From assembly GCA_001797035.1 (NCBI GenBank), contig MGOE01000141.1, forward strand, positions 1,580-6,593: DNA of 5,014 bases. The letters run 5' to 3'. The notes under the pieces were generated by a model, which worked only from the letters and a program-made list of their open reading frames with translations, did no database searches and had not been told where the DNA came from. Positions 1 through 5,014 of this stretch are shown piece by piece. Position 1 is the first letter of the stretch. Each line of letters starts with the position of its first letter. Made by a program: the position numbers and the translations under genes. This DNA is from Chloroflexi bacterium RBG_16_72_14. GTDB taxonomy: Bacteria; Chloroflexota; Limnocylindria; Limnocylindrales; CSP1-4.

Positions 1-925
1 GGAGCCGATGCGCCGGGCCGCTGAGGGCACGCTCGGGACGCCGTACGTCGTGGCCTACGAGGGCAGCGTCGCCGACGAGTCGATCGCCGGCGGCACGGGT
101 GGCTACTGGTCGGCGGTGGGCGAGGAGACCACGGCGGACGGCGCGCTCCGCCAGGTGCCGTCGGCCGAGTGGCTGCGACGCCTCGCACCGGGCGCGGCCG
201 CCGTGGTCGCCATCGGCACGTGCGCGACCTGGGGCGGCATCCCCGCCGCGTTCGGCAACGTCACGAACTCGATGGGGGTGATGGACTTCCTCGGGGCCGA
301 CTACCGCAGCGCGCTCGGCGTCCCGGTGGTCAACATCCCGGGTTGCGCGCCGGTCGGCGACAACCTCACCGAGACACTGGCCGCCGTGCTGCTGTTCCTC
401 CAGGGCGTCGCGCCGCTCCCCGAGTTCGACGAGCTGGGGCGTCCGGCCTGGCTGTTCGGCGAGACGGTGCACCGCAACTGCCCGCGCGCGGGCTTCTACG
501 AGGAGGGGACGTTCGCGGAGCACTACGGCGACCGGCAGTGCCTGGTCGACATCGGCTGCTGGGGCCCGGTCGTGAACTGCAACATCGCCAGCCGCGGCGC
601 CCTCAATCACGTCGGCGGGTGCATGAATGCCGGCGGCATCTGCATCGGCTGCACGATGCCGGGGTTCCCGGACAAGTTCGCACCGTTCTACAAGCAGCCA
701 CCCGGCTCGACGTTCTCGGCCACCGGCGCCAAGCTCACGGGCCTGTTCATCCGGCCGCTGCGGCGGGTCAGCGAGCGCGATCGAAAGCGCAGCGCGCGCT
801 GGGACAAGGCCGGGGAGACCCCGAGCCCGTGGGGCGCCGCGCACGAGAACACCTTCGTCGACCGCCTGGTGCACATCGGCTACGACTGGATCCGGCACAG
901 CGGCACCGCCGCCAAGGACCGGTAG
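1..925 (+). CDS. hhyS: [NiFe]-hydrogenase group 1h small subunit, 5'-truncated by the window edge
   Basis: This is the electron-transfer subunit, which passes electrons from the NiFe site through three Fe-S clusters. The frame is open from base 2 and 307 residues are visible. The ATG at base 8 is probably internal, because the N-terminal cysteine motif of the proximal cluster is absent and must lie upstream. Visible landmarks are EGSVADE, the proximal-cluster cysteines in GTCATWGG (Cys codon 221) and IPGCAP (344), and the distal-cluster set HRNC (His 470, Cys 479), Cys 539 and Cys 557. Next come Cys 578 in NCN, Cys 620 in GGCMN, and CIGC (641, 650), followed by TMPGFPDKF, which I associate with group 1h. 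The C-terminus is polar and has no membrane helix, unlike classical membrane-bound group 1 small subunits. The stop is followed 10 nt later by the first small membrane gene. Family assignment is confident; the cluster-ligand assignment is by analogy with classical small subunits. Confidence 0.95.
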   Translation, partial: EPMRRAAEGTLGTPYVVAYEGSVADESIAGGTGGYWSAVGEETTADGALRQVPSAEWLRRLAPGAAAVVAIGTCATWGGIPAAFGNVTNSMGVMDFLGADYRSALGVPVVNIPGCAPVGDNLTETLAAVLLFLQGVAPLPEFDELGRPAWLFGETVHRNCPRAGFYEEGTFAEHYGDRQCLVDIGCWGPVVNCNIASRGALNHVGGCMNAGGICIGCTMPGFPDKFAPFYKQPPGSTFSATGAKLTGLFIRPLRRVSERDRKRSARWDKAGETPSPWGAAHENTFVDRLVHIGYDWIRHSGTAAKDR

Positions 926-931
926 AGGAGG
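924..931 (+). promoter_or_regulatory. Shine-Dalgarno for the GTG-started small gene at 936
   Basis: AGAGGAGG overlaps the hhyS stop codon (TAG 923-925) and ends 4 nt before GTG 936. It supports a GTG start there and couples translation to hhyS. The spacing is slightly short. Confidence 0.7.
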
Positions 932-935
932 CATC

Positions 936-1229
936 GTGGACACCGGTTTGTGGGCGCTGATCCTCGGCCTCGCCGCGGTCGTCGTGGTGGTGGTCGCGGT
1001 GCTCCTGCTCGCCATCATCGTCACCGCCCGCCGCGTGGACCAGCATGCGGCGGCGATCTGGGGCGTGGGCAAGAACATCGCCGCGAACACCGTCCAGATC
1101 TGGCAGCTGGGTGTCACCAACCAGGTCGCGGGCCAGATCCTGGAGACGGCGCAGGGCATCGCGACCGTCGCCACCTCGATCGACGACCGCCTCGAGCGGC
1201 TGCCCGACCGGCTGGCCGGGAAGTCGTGA
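936..1229 (+). CDS. Small single-pass membrane protein 1 of 4, between hhyS and hhyL
   Basis: This 97-residue protein starts with GTG 936, behind a strong AGAGGAGG. I do not recognise it as a named family. Residues about 5-30 form one very hydrophobic helix with a run of six valines. Arg32-Arg33 follow, so the positive-inside rule predicts an outside N-terminus and a cytoplasmic tail. Residues 35-95 look helical, with the signature I48-A-A-N-T52 followed by IWQLG, and end in a charged amphipathic stretch (SIDDRLERLPDRL). There is no signal-peptidase site, CxxC or haem-type histidine pair. It starts 10 nt after hhyS and ends 1 nt before the next small gene. I infer a membrane tether, scaffold or electron-exit role for the hydrogenase from its position only. 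It resembles the three following proteins in layout and signature. Confidence 0.85.
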   Translation: MDTGLWALILGLAAVVVVVVAVLLLAIIVTARRVDQHAAAIWGVGKNIAANTVQIWQLGVTNQVAGQILETAQGIATVATSIDDRLERLPDRLAGKS

Positions 1230-1230
1230 C

Positions 1231-1539
1231 ATGGTCGAGTTCCTGGCCGTCGTGACGGCGGTCTGGGCCGTCGTCCTCGTCGTCGTGGTCGCGATCTCGC
1301 TGACCCTGATCCTCGCCTCGCTGATGAGCATCGGGCGCACGCTGGGCAGGATCGGTGCCGGCCTGGGCGCCGTCGAGGGTCACACGAAGCATCTCGTCGC
1401 CGGCGTTCCTGCGCTCAACGAGGGGCTGACCGGGGTCGCGGCGGGACTCGCCACGACCGCCGGGCACCTCGCCGCCGCGGATGCCGGACTCGCGGGCGTG
1501 ATGGGCGAGCCCGTCACGCGCCACGAGCAGGTCGCGTAG
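1231..1539 (+). CDS. Small single-pass membrane protein 2 of 4, between hhyS and hhyL
   Basis: This 102-residue protein begins at ATG 1231, one base after the stop of the preceding gene. Only a weak GGGAAG (1218-1223) lies upstream, so translation is probably coupled. A single Val/Leu/Ile-rich helix spans about residues 4-32 and includes a VVLVVVV run like that of its neighbour. Arg36 and Arg40 follow, suggesting a cytoplasmic tail. The signature here is V48-E-G-H-T52, at the same position as in genes 1 and 4 of the set. The rest of the tail is an Ala/Gly/Leu-rich, probably helical segment (about 55-92) with a short polar end. I do not recognise a named family. His51 and His54 are the only close histidine pair and do not form a known haem or metal motif. 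Its function is unknown; a hydrogenase-linked membrane role is inferred from context. Confidence 0.83.
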   Translation: MVEFLAVVTAVWAVVLVVVVAISLTLILASLMSIGRTLGRIGAGLGAVEGHTKHLVAGVPALNEGLTGVAAGLATTAGHLAAADAGLAGVMGEPVTRHEQVA

Positions 1540-1543
1540 GAGG
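1537..1543 (+). promoter_or_regulatory. Shine-Dalgarno for the small gene at 1552
   Basis: TAGGAGG overlaps the upstream stop codon (TAG 1537-1539) and lies 8 nt before ATG 1552. This is good spacing and fixes the start. Confidence 0.75.
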
Positions 1544-1551
1544 CCGCGGAG

Positions 1552-1857
1552 ATGGATCCCCTCCTGATCATCATCTGGTGGGTGGCGCTGATCATGGCCC
1601 TGGTCCTCACGGTCGTCGCCATCCTCGAGGTCTCCCGGGTGGTCCACCACCTGCGCGAGATCGACCGGTTGGCCAAGGTGACGCTTACCGCTGCCGGCGG
1701 GATCGCCGGCAACACCGCCGTGCTCGAGGTCCTCCCGGACGTGCTCGCGACCGCGGGCCGGCTGGGCGCGGGCGTGACGGCGATCGCCGCCGTGTCCGCC
1801 AGCATCCGGGCCGGCGTCGGCCGTGTCGCCGTCGTGCTCGGCGGAGGAGGCCGCTGA
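1552..1857 (+). CDS. Small single-pass membrane protein 3 of 4, between hhyS and hhyL
   Basis: This 101-residue protein starts at ATG 1552, 8 nt after TAGGAGG. Residues about 4-27 form a membrane helix containing Trp9-Trp10. The following segment is more charged than in the two preceding proteins (Arg29, His32-His33, Arg35, Glu36, Asp38, Arg39, Lys42) and suits a cytoplasmic amphipathic helix. The signature is I51-A-G-N-T55, three residues later than in the other three proteins. The tail ends in an Ala/Val-rich stretch and a Gly4-Arg terminus. The TM-plus-helical-tail layout superficially recalls DUF948-type proteins, but I cannot establish homology. The stop codon overlaps the next gene's start by one base (TGATG at 1855-1859), so the two are translationally coupled. 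Its function is unknown; context points to the hydrogenase. Confidence 0.85.
   Translation: MDPLLIIIWWVALIMALVLTVVAILEVSRVVHHLREIDRLAKVTLTAAGGIAGNTAVLEVLPDVLATAGRLGAGVTAIAAVSASIRAGVGRVAVVLGGGGR
1843..1850 (+). promoter_or_regulatory. Shine-Dalgarno for the small gene at 1857
   Basis: GGAGGAGG lies inside the end of the preceding gene, 6 nt before ATG 1857. It supports the TGATG stop/start overlap as the real gene boundary. Confidence 0.75.
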
Positions 1858-2144
1858 TGGAAGCCGTCCTGGCGCTCCTGTCCATGCTCCTGCTGTGGCT
1901 GTTCCTGCTCGCCCTTGCCGTCGCCCTCGACGAGATTCGCCAGAGCCTCGAGTCCGCCAGCAGGTCACTGGCCAAGATCGCGATGGGGGTGCGCGCGATC
2001 GAGAACGAGACCGGGGCGCTCCCGGTCGAGGTACCGATCACCGCCGCCGCGCTGACCCGGATCGCCGATGGCGGCGAGGCCATCGCGGGGGTCCTGGGCT
2101 CGGTCGACGGCAGGCTCGCCGCGATCGCGCCCGCGGAGGGCTGA
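1857..2144 (+). CDS. Small single-pass membrane protein 4 of 4, between hhyS and hhyL
   Basis: This 95-residue protein starts at ATG 1857, overlapping the preceding stop by one base. Residues about 4-24 form a Leu-rich membrane helix. A charged heptad-like segment (about 25-50: DEIRQSLES, SRSLAK) then suggests an amphipathic or coiled-coil helix at the cytoplasmic face. The signature is I48-E-N-E-T52, at the same residue numbers as in small genes 1 and 2. After it comes a proline break (LPVEVP, 55-60) and then an Ala-rich helix ending near VDGRLAAI. There are no cysteines or histidines, so a direct metal or haem role is unlikely and a structural role is more plausible. The stop is 4 nt before hhyL. 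I do not recognise a named family. Involvement in anchoring or assembling the hydrogenase is inferred from position. Confidence 0.85.
   Translation: MEAVLALLSMLLLWLFLLALAVALDEIRQSLESASRSLAKIAMGVRAIENETGALPVEVPITAAALTRIADGGEAIAGVLGSVDGRLAAIAPAEG
2135..2140 (+). promoter_or_regulatory. Shine-Dalgarno that decides the hhyL start at 2149
   Basis: GGAGGG ends 8 nt before ATG 2149. The same frame stays open back to an ATG at 2068, inside the upstream small gene. This site and the family-like N-terminus MCFKNLPVEFDDQG favour 2149. Confidence 0.8.
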
Positions 2145-2148
2145 CACC

Positions 2149-4020
2149 ATGTGCTTCAAGAACCTCCCGGTCGAGTTCGACGACCAGGGAAGGGCGACCC
2201 TCCGCGCGGGTGTCGCGGATCCGTACACGTACACCCGGAGCACCGACCCAGAGCAGCGCCAGAAGCGCGTCGAGGAGCTGCTCGCGCGCAACGGGCACAT
2301 CAAGGAGATCAGCATCGACCCGGTCACCCGGGTCGCCGGCGCGCTGGCGTTCCACGCGGTCGTCGACGTCGAGAACCGGCGCGTCGAGGACGCCCACTCG
2401 ATGGCCACGCTGTTCCGCGGCTACGAGATCATCCTCAAGGGCCGTGACCCGCGCGACGCGATCTTCATCTCCAGCCGCGCCTGCGGCGTGTGCGGCGGCG
2501 TGCACGCGAACTGCTCCGCCGAGGCGATCGAGATGGCGTTCGGCATCGCGCCGCCGCCGCTGGGCACGGTCGTCCGGAACCTCGGCCAGGCCGCCGAGTT
2601 CCTCTACGACCACCCGCTGCACCTGTTCCTGCTCGCCGGACCCGACTACTCCGAGGCCGTCATCCGGGCCACGAACCCCGAGATCTGGGACAAGGCCGTC
2701 ACCGCGCCCGCGCCGGGCAAGGCGGTCCACGGGTTCGCCACGATCGGCGAGATCATGACGGCGCTCAACCCGCTGTCGGGGTCGCTGTATCTCGAGGCCT
2801 TCGAGATGACCCGCAAGGCACGCGAGATGTGCGTGCTGGTGTGGGGCAAGTACCCGCACCCGCAGACGATCGTGCCCGGTGGGATCAGCACGACGATCAC
2901 GACCCAGGTGCTCAACGAGTACCAGATCCGGCTGTTCGCGCTGCTTGACTACTCGAAGCGGGTGCCGGTGATCTGGGATGACGTGTTCGACTTCATGCTG
3001 GCAGCCGAGCCGCGCATGGCCGAGGTCGGTGAACGGCCGAAGCACCTCATCGACCTCGGGATCTGGGAGCACCACGAGGCGTACGACGCGCGCTACGAGC
3101 ACGCCGACGAGTGGGGCAACCGGCGCTGGAACACACCGGGCGTGATCAGGGACGGCGAGCTGGTCACGACGGACCTCGTCAAGATCAACCTCGGCATCGA
3201 GGAGTTCGTGGAGCACTCGTTCTACGAGGGGTGGACCGGGGGCAAGATGGCGACCGATCCGCTGGGCAATCCACTCAGTCCCCACCACCCGTGGAACAAG
3301 GAGACGAAGCCGCAGCCGGGCGGGCGCTCGTGGAAGGAGAAGTACTCCTGGGCAACCACCCCCCGGTGGGATCGCACCGCGGTGGAGGCCGGGGTGTATG
3401 GCCGCATCTGGACCACGGCGGCCGCGGGCAAGATCCCCGACAACCCGTTCATCCAGTCGACCGGGGCCAGCCTGCGGATGCTGCTGCCCAAGGGCACCGG
3501 CCCCGAGACCTCGCTCGAGTGGCGGATCCCCGAGCGCTGGAACGCGATCGAGCGGAACCGGGCCCGCGCCTACTGCGAGCCGTACACGGCGCTGGTCGCC
3601 CTGGCGAACCTGCTCATCGCGTACGACCTGCTCAAGCAGGGCGAGACCCGGGTGTCGGTGGACTTCAAGGTGCCGCGCGACGAGCGGATCGGCGTCGGGT
3701 TCTGGGGCGCGGGTCGCGGCGCCCTCTCGCACCACCTGACGATGGACGGCGGCGTGCTGACCAACTACCAGATCATCACGCCGTCAACGTACAATGCCGC
3801 ACCTCGCGACCCGTTCGGCCAGCCCAGCCCGTACGAGGAGGCGGTCATCAACACGCCAATCCTCGAGAAGTTCGACAAGGCCGAGGACTTCAAGGCGATC
3901 GACGTGCTGCGGGCGCTCCGGAGCTTCGACCCGTGCATGCCGTGCACGACCCACGTCTACGCGGGGTCGCACACGATCACGCGCGATGTCACGACCTGCG
4001 CCTGCGAGCTCGAGGATTGA
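2149..4020 (+). CDS. hhyL: [NiFe]-hydrogenase group 1h large (catalytic) subunit
   Basis: This 623-residue catalytic subunit splits H2 into protons and electrons at a NiFe(CN)2CO site. The N-terminal motif DPVTRVAGAL (residues 58-66 region) replaces the classical RIEGHL. The L1 motif RACGVCGGVH (110-119) supplies Cys112 and Cys115. The L2 motif DPCMPCTTH (594-602) supplies Cys596 and Cys599. Long stretches match what I know of group 1h, including AHSMATLFRGYEIILKGRDP, HLFLLAGPDYSEAV, YPHPQTIVPGG, PWNKET and GVGFWGAGRG. Length suits the family. A 21-residue tail after His602 (containing CAC) would be removed by a maturation protease, probably the next gene's product. The ATG at 2149 is chosen over the upstream in-frame ATG because of the GGAGGG site. 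There is no sign of frameshift or decay. It is separated from hhyS by four small membrane genes. Confidence 0.97.
   Translation: MCFKNLPVEFDDQGRATLRAGVADPYTYTRSTDPEQRQKRVEELLARNGHIKEISIDPVTRVAGALAFHAVVDVENRRVEDAHSMATLFRGYEIILKGRDPRDAIFISSRACGVCGGVHANCSAEAIEMAFGIAPPPLGTVVRNLGQAAEFLYDHPLHLFLLAGPDYSEAVIRATNPEIWDKAVTAPAPGKAVHGFATIGEIMTALNPLSGSLYLEAFEMTRKAREMCVLVWGKYPHPQTIVPGGISTTITTQVLNEYQIRLFALLDYSKRVPVIWDDVFDFMLAAEPRMAEVGERPKHLIDLGIWEHHEAYDARYEHADEWGNRRWNTPGVIRDGELVTTDLVKINLGIEEFVEHSFYEGWTGGKMATDPLGNPLSPHHPWNKETKPQPGGRSWKEKYSWATTPRWDRTAVEAGVYGRIWTTAAAGKIPDNPFIQSTGASLRMLLPKGTGPETSLEWRIPERWNAIERNRARAYCEPYTALVALANLLIAYDLLKQGETRVSVDFKVPRDERIGVGFWGAGRGALSHHLTMDGGVLTNYQIITPSTYNAAPRDPFGQPSPYEEAVINTPILEKFDKAEDFKAIDVLRALRSFDPCMPCTTHVYAGSHTITRDVTTCACELED
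4012..4016 (+). promoter_or_regulatory. Shine-Dalgarno favouring the protease start at 4022
   Basis: GAGGA lies in the last codons of hhyL, 5 nt before ATG 4022. No comparable site precedes the alternative in-frame ATG 4088, although family comparison would favour 4088 as the first residue of the fold. Confidence 0.6.
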
Positions 4021-4021
4021 G

Positions 4022-4573
4022 ATGTCCGTGAGCGTCCCGGCCGCGCGTTCCCCGGCCGGGACCGTTGACGACCCGGCGTCGGCGGCGATGAGGATCCTCG
4101 TCGCCGGCGTGGGCTACGACCACCTGCGCGACATGTCGGCGGGTCCGATCCTCGTCCAGGAGCTGCGCGGGGTCAGGTGGCCGCCCGGCGTGGACGTGGA
4201 GGACCTGTCGGCCGGCGCCGTCCATGTGACCCACGTGCTGCAGTCGCGCGAGCCGTACCAAGGCGCCGTGCTCATCGGGGCTGTGCAGCGGGGGGACCCG
4301 CCGGGTACCGTGCGGGTGTCGCGCTTCGTCCGCGGCGCGGCGACACCCGAGGAGGTCCAGGTGCGCGTGACGGAGGCGGTGACGGGCGTGGTGAGCCTCG
4401 ACACGCTGCTCACCGTGCTCGACCACTTCGGGGCGCTTCCGGACGACGTGCGCGTGATCGAGGTGGAGCCGAGGGACACCGCCTGGGGCGACGAGCTGAG
4501 CCCGCTCGTCCGCCACGCGCTCGCCGACGCCACCGTCGCGGTGCGATCCGCCGTCGCGGAGCTGGGGCGATGA
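4022..4573 (+). CDS. Hydrogenase maturation protease (HyaD/HybD/HupD-type) homologue
   Basis: This 183-residue protein resembles the endopeptidases that cut the large-subunit C-terminal tail once nickel is inserted. The core begins MRILVAGVGYDHLRD (from residue 23), matching the family's first strand and GxGN loop, and is followed by SAGPILVQEL. Later landmarks are VEDLSAG (59-65), the PPGTV turn (93-97), SLDTLL (125-130) and IEVEP (146-150). By eye, the three metal ligands of E. coli HybD (Glu16, Asp62, His93) correspond to Met38, Gly86 and Asp127, so nickel sensing may be altered. The 22 residues before Met23 are unusual for the family: the true start may be ATG 4088, although 4022 has a better ribosome site and sits one base after hhyL. 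A 10-bp hairpin lies in this N-terminal stretch. Family assignment is good; catalytic activity is inferred. Confidence 0.85.
   Translation: MSVSVPAARSPAGTVDDPASAAMRILVAGVGYDHLRDMSAGPILVQELRGVRWPPGVDVEDLSAGAVHVTHVLQSREPYQGAVLIGAVQRGDPPGTVRVSRFVRGAATPEEVQVRVTEAVTGVVSLDTLLTVLDHFGALPDDVRVIEVEPRDTAWGDELSPLVRHALADATVAVRSAVAELGR
4034..4062 (+). repeat. GC-rich inverted repeat (10-bp stem, 9-nt loop) just after hhyL
   Basis: GTCCCGGCCG (4034-4043) is perfectly complementary to CGGCCGGGAC (4053-4062). The stem begins 14 nt after the hhyL stop, in the 5' part of the protease frame. No T-run follows, so it is not a typical intrinsic terminator. It could stabilise or attenuate the transcript, or be chance in such GC-rich DNA. 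Confidence 0.5.
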
Positions 4574-4980
4574 GCGCGGACCGGCCCCCGGAACGCCTGA
4601 CGGCGCAGGCGATCGCGTCCGAGCGCCTGTTCTGGCGCTCGGAGATCCTCCAGGCGATGTACTGGATGGACGGCGAGGGGATCGCATCCGCGGTGAGCCC
4701 GCCGCGGCTCGCGGAGTTCCTGGACACCACGCCCGACGCGATGGTCACGCTCGTCGGCCAGCTGGTTCGGGACGGCTACCTGCGGCCGCTCGACGATGAC
4801 CCGGGACGGTTCACGATGACCGAGCAGGGTCGCCGGGAGGGGGCGCGCAGCTTCGGTGACGAGTTCGCCGAGCTGACGCGGCCCGCCCATTCCGAGTGCG
4901 GTCCGGGATGCTGGTGTCGTGACCCGAAGTACGCGGGCGTGGCCTGCCCGTCGGACCAGGGCGCGGCCCATGGTCACTGA
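4570..4980 (+). CDS. Small winged-helix-like protein with Cys-rich C-terminal motif
   Basis: This 136-residue protein starts at ATG 4570, overlapping the protease stop in an ATGA arrangement, with GGAG (4558-4561) 8 nt upstream. Residues about 20-95 resemble a winged helix-turn-helix: a helix around Arg23-Met33, a second helix in SPPRLAEFL (43-51), a recognition-type helix in about 55-68, the turn DGYL, and a wing DDDPGRFTMTEQG (75-87). The C-terminal region has His107, Cys110, Cys114, Cys116 and Cys126 in an ECGPGCWCRDP context, a plausible metal or Fe-S site. I do not recognise a named family. It could be a redox-responsive regulator of the operon or an accessory factor for Fe-S or active-site assembly. 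Position in the operon supports a hydrogenase link. The winged-helix call is by pattern only. Confidence 0.8.
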   Translation: MSADRPPERLTAQAIASERLFWRSEILQAMYWMDGEGIASAVSPPRLAEFLDTTPDAMVTLVGQLVRDGYLRPLDDDPGRFTMTEQGRREGARSFGDEFAELTRPAHSECGPGCWCRDPKYAGVACPSDQGAAHGH

Positions 4981-5014
4981 GCCGAGGCAGCTCGGGAACG
5001 AGCCGGACCTGCCG
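4970..5014 (+). CDS. Probable start of the next operon gene, cut by the window edge
   Basis: An ATG at 4970 opens a frame that runs to the window end, encoding MVTEPRQLGNEPDLP. It would overlap the preceding gene by 11 nt, consistent with the coupled gene junctions upstream. The ribosome site before it is poor. Fifteen codons are too few to assign a family, and the real start could lie beyond the window. Confidence 0.4.
   Translation, partial: MVTEPRQLGNEPDLP

Noticed and set aside
968..1300. GTC/GTG-rich tracts as simple-sequence repeats
   Set aside because: They are imperfect and are explained by poly-valine membrane helices in two of the small genes.
1114..1968. Minus-strand open frame (284 codons) opposite the small membrane genes
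   Set aside because: It has Gly/Arg/Asp-rich shadow composition with no recognisable motif, and it spans three gene boundaries that are well marked by ribosome sites on the + strand.
2068..2148. 27-codon N-terminal extension of hhyL starting at ATG 2068
   Set aside because: It overlaps the preceding small gene and lacks family similarity; GGAGGG at 2135-2140 points to ATG 2149.
2038..3735. Long minus-strand open frame (565 codons) opposite hhyL
   Set aside because: Its translation is Arg/Asp/Val/Pro-rich low-complexity sequence typical of the complement of GC-rich coding DNA. The + strand encodes an unmistakable hydrogenase large subunit.
4034..4062. Intrinsic transcription terminator after hhyL
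   Set aside because: The stem is strong but no T-run follows, and co-directional genes continue without a gap.
4065..4092. TTGACG as a possible -35 promoter element before the protease core
   Set aside because: There is no acceptable -10 element at the right distance, and the region is in the middle of a tight operon.
4114..4977. Minus-strand open frame (287 codons) opposite the protease and winged-helix genes
   Set aside because: It is Ser/Thr/Arg/Pro-rich with no domain signal. Both + strand genes here have family or fold signals and coupled starts.

Overview
The window is a very GC-rich (about 70% by eye), gene-dense segment in which every supported gene lies on the + strand. It covers most of an operon for a group 1h (formerly 'group 5' or actinobacterial-type) [NiFe]-hydrogenase, the high-affinity family that oxidises trace atmospheric H2. 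The high GC content, the GTC/GTG- and GCC-rich codon use and the hydrogenase type suggest a soil-type actinobacterium (for example Thermoleophilia-like) or a high-GC Chloroflexota relative. The window alone cannot decide the phylum.

Layout: (1) bases 1-925, the small subunit HhyS, cut at its N-terminus by the window edge; (2) bases 936-2144, four consecutive small genes of 95-102 codons, each encoding one N-terminal transmembrane helix and an Ala/Gly-rich, probably helical tail; (3) bases 2149-4020, the complete large subunit HhyL with both NiFe-binding CxxC motifs; (4) bases 4022-4573, a hydrogenase maturation protease-like protein; (5) bases 4570-4980, a small winged-helix-like protein with a Cys-rich C-terminus; (6) bases 4970-5014, the probable first 15 codons of another gene. 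Spacing is tight throughout (gaps of 1-12 nt, overlaps of 1, 4 and 11 nt) and most starts have a good Shine-Dalgarno, so this is very probably one transcript. Its promoter lies upstream of the window. There is no non-coding stretch above 12 nt and no clear terminator.

How the genes may work together: HhyL carries the NiFe site and HhyS the Fe-S relay. The protease homologue would trim the HhyL tail after metal insertion, and the winged-helix/Cys protein may be a regulator or accessory factor. HhyS has no C-terminal membrane helix, and the part of the operon seen here contains no cytochrome b. The four single-helix proteins between the subunit genes are therefore candidates for a membrane tether, scaffold or quinone-access device.

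The most interesting observation is that these four proteins share a buried signature, [I/V]-x-x-[N/H/E]-T, at residue 48-52 in three of them and 51-55 in the fourth. They look like a divergent tandem paralogue family and possibly an undescribed membrane module of this hydrogenase. A second point is that the protease homologue appears to have replaced all three residues that bind metal in classical hydrogenase endopeptidases.
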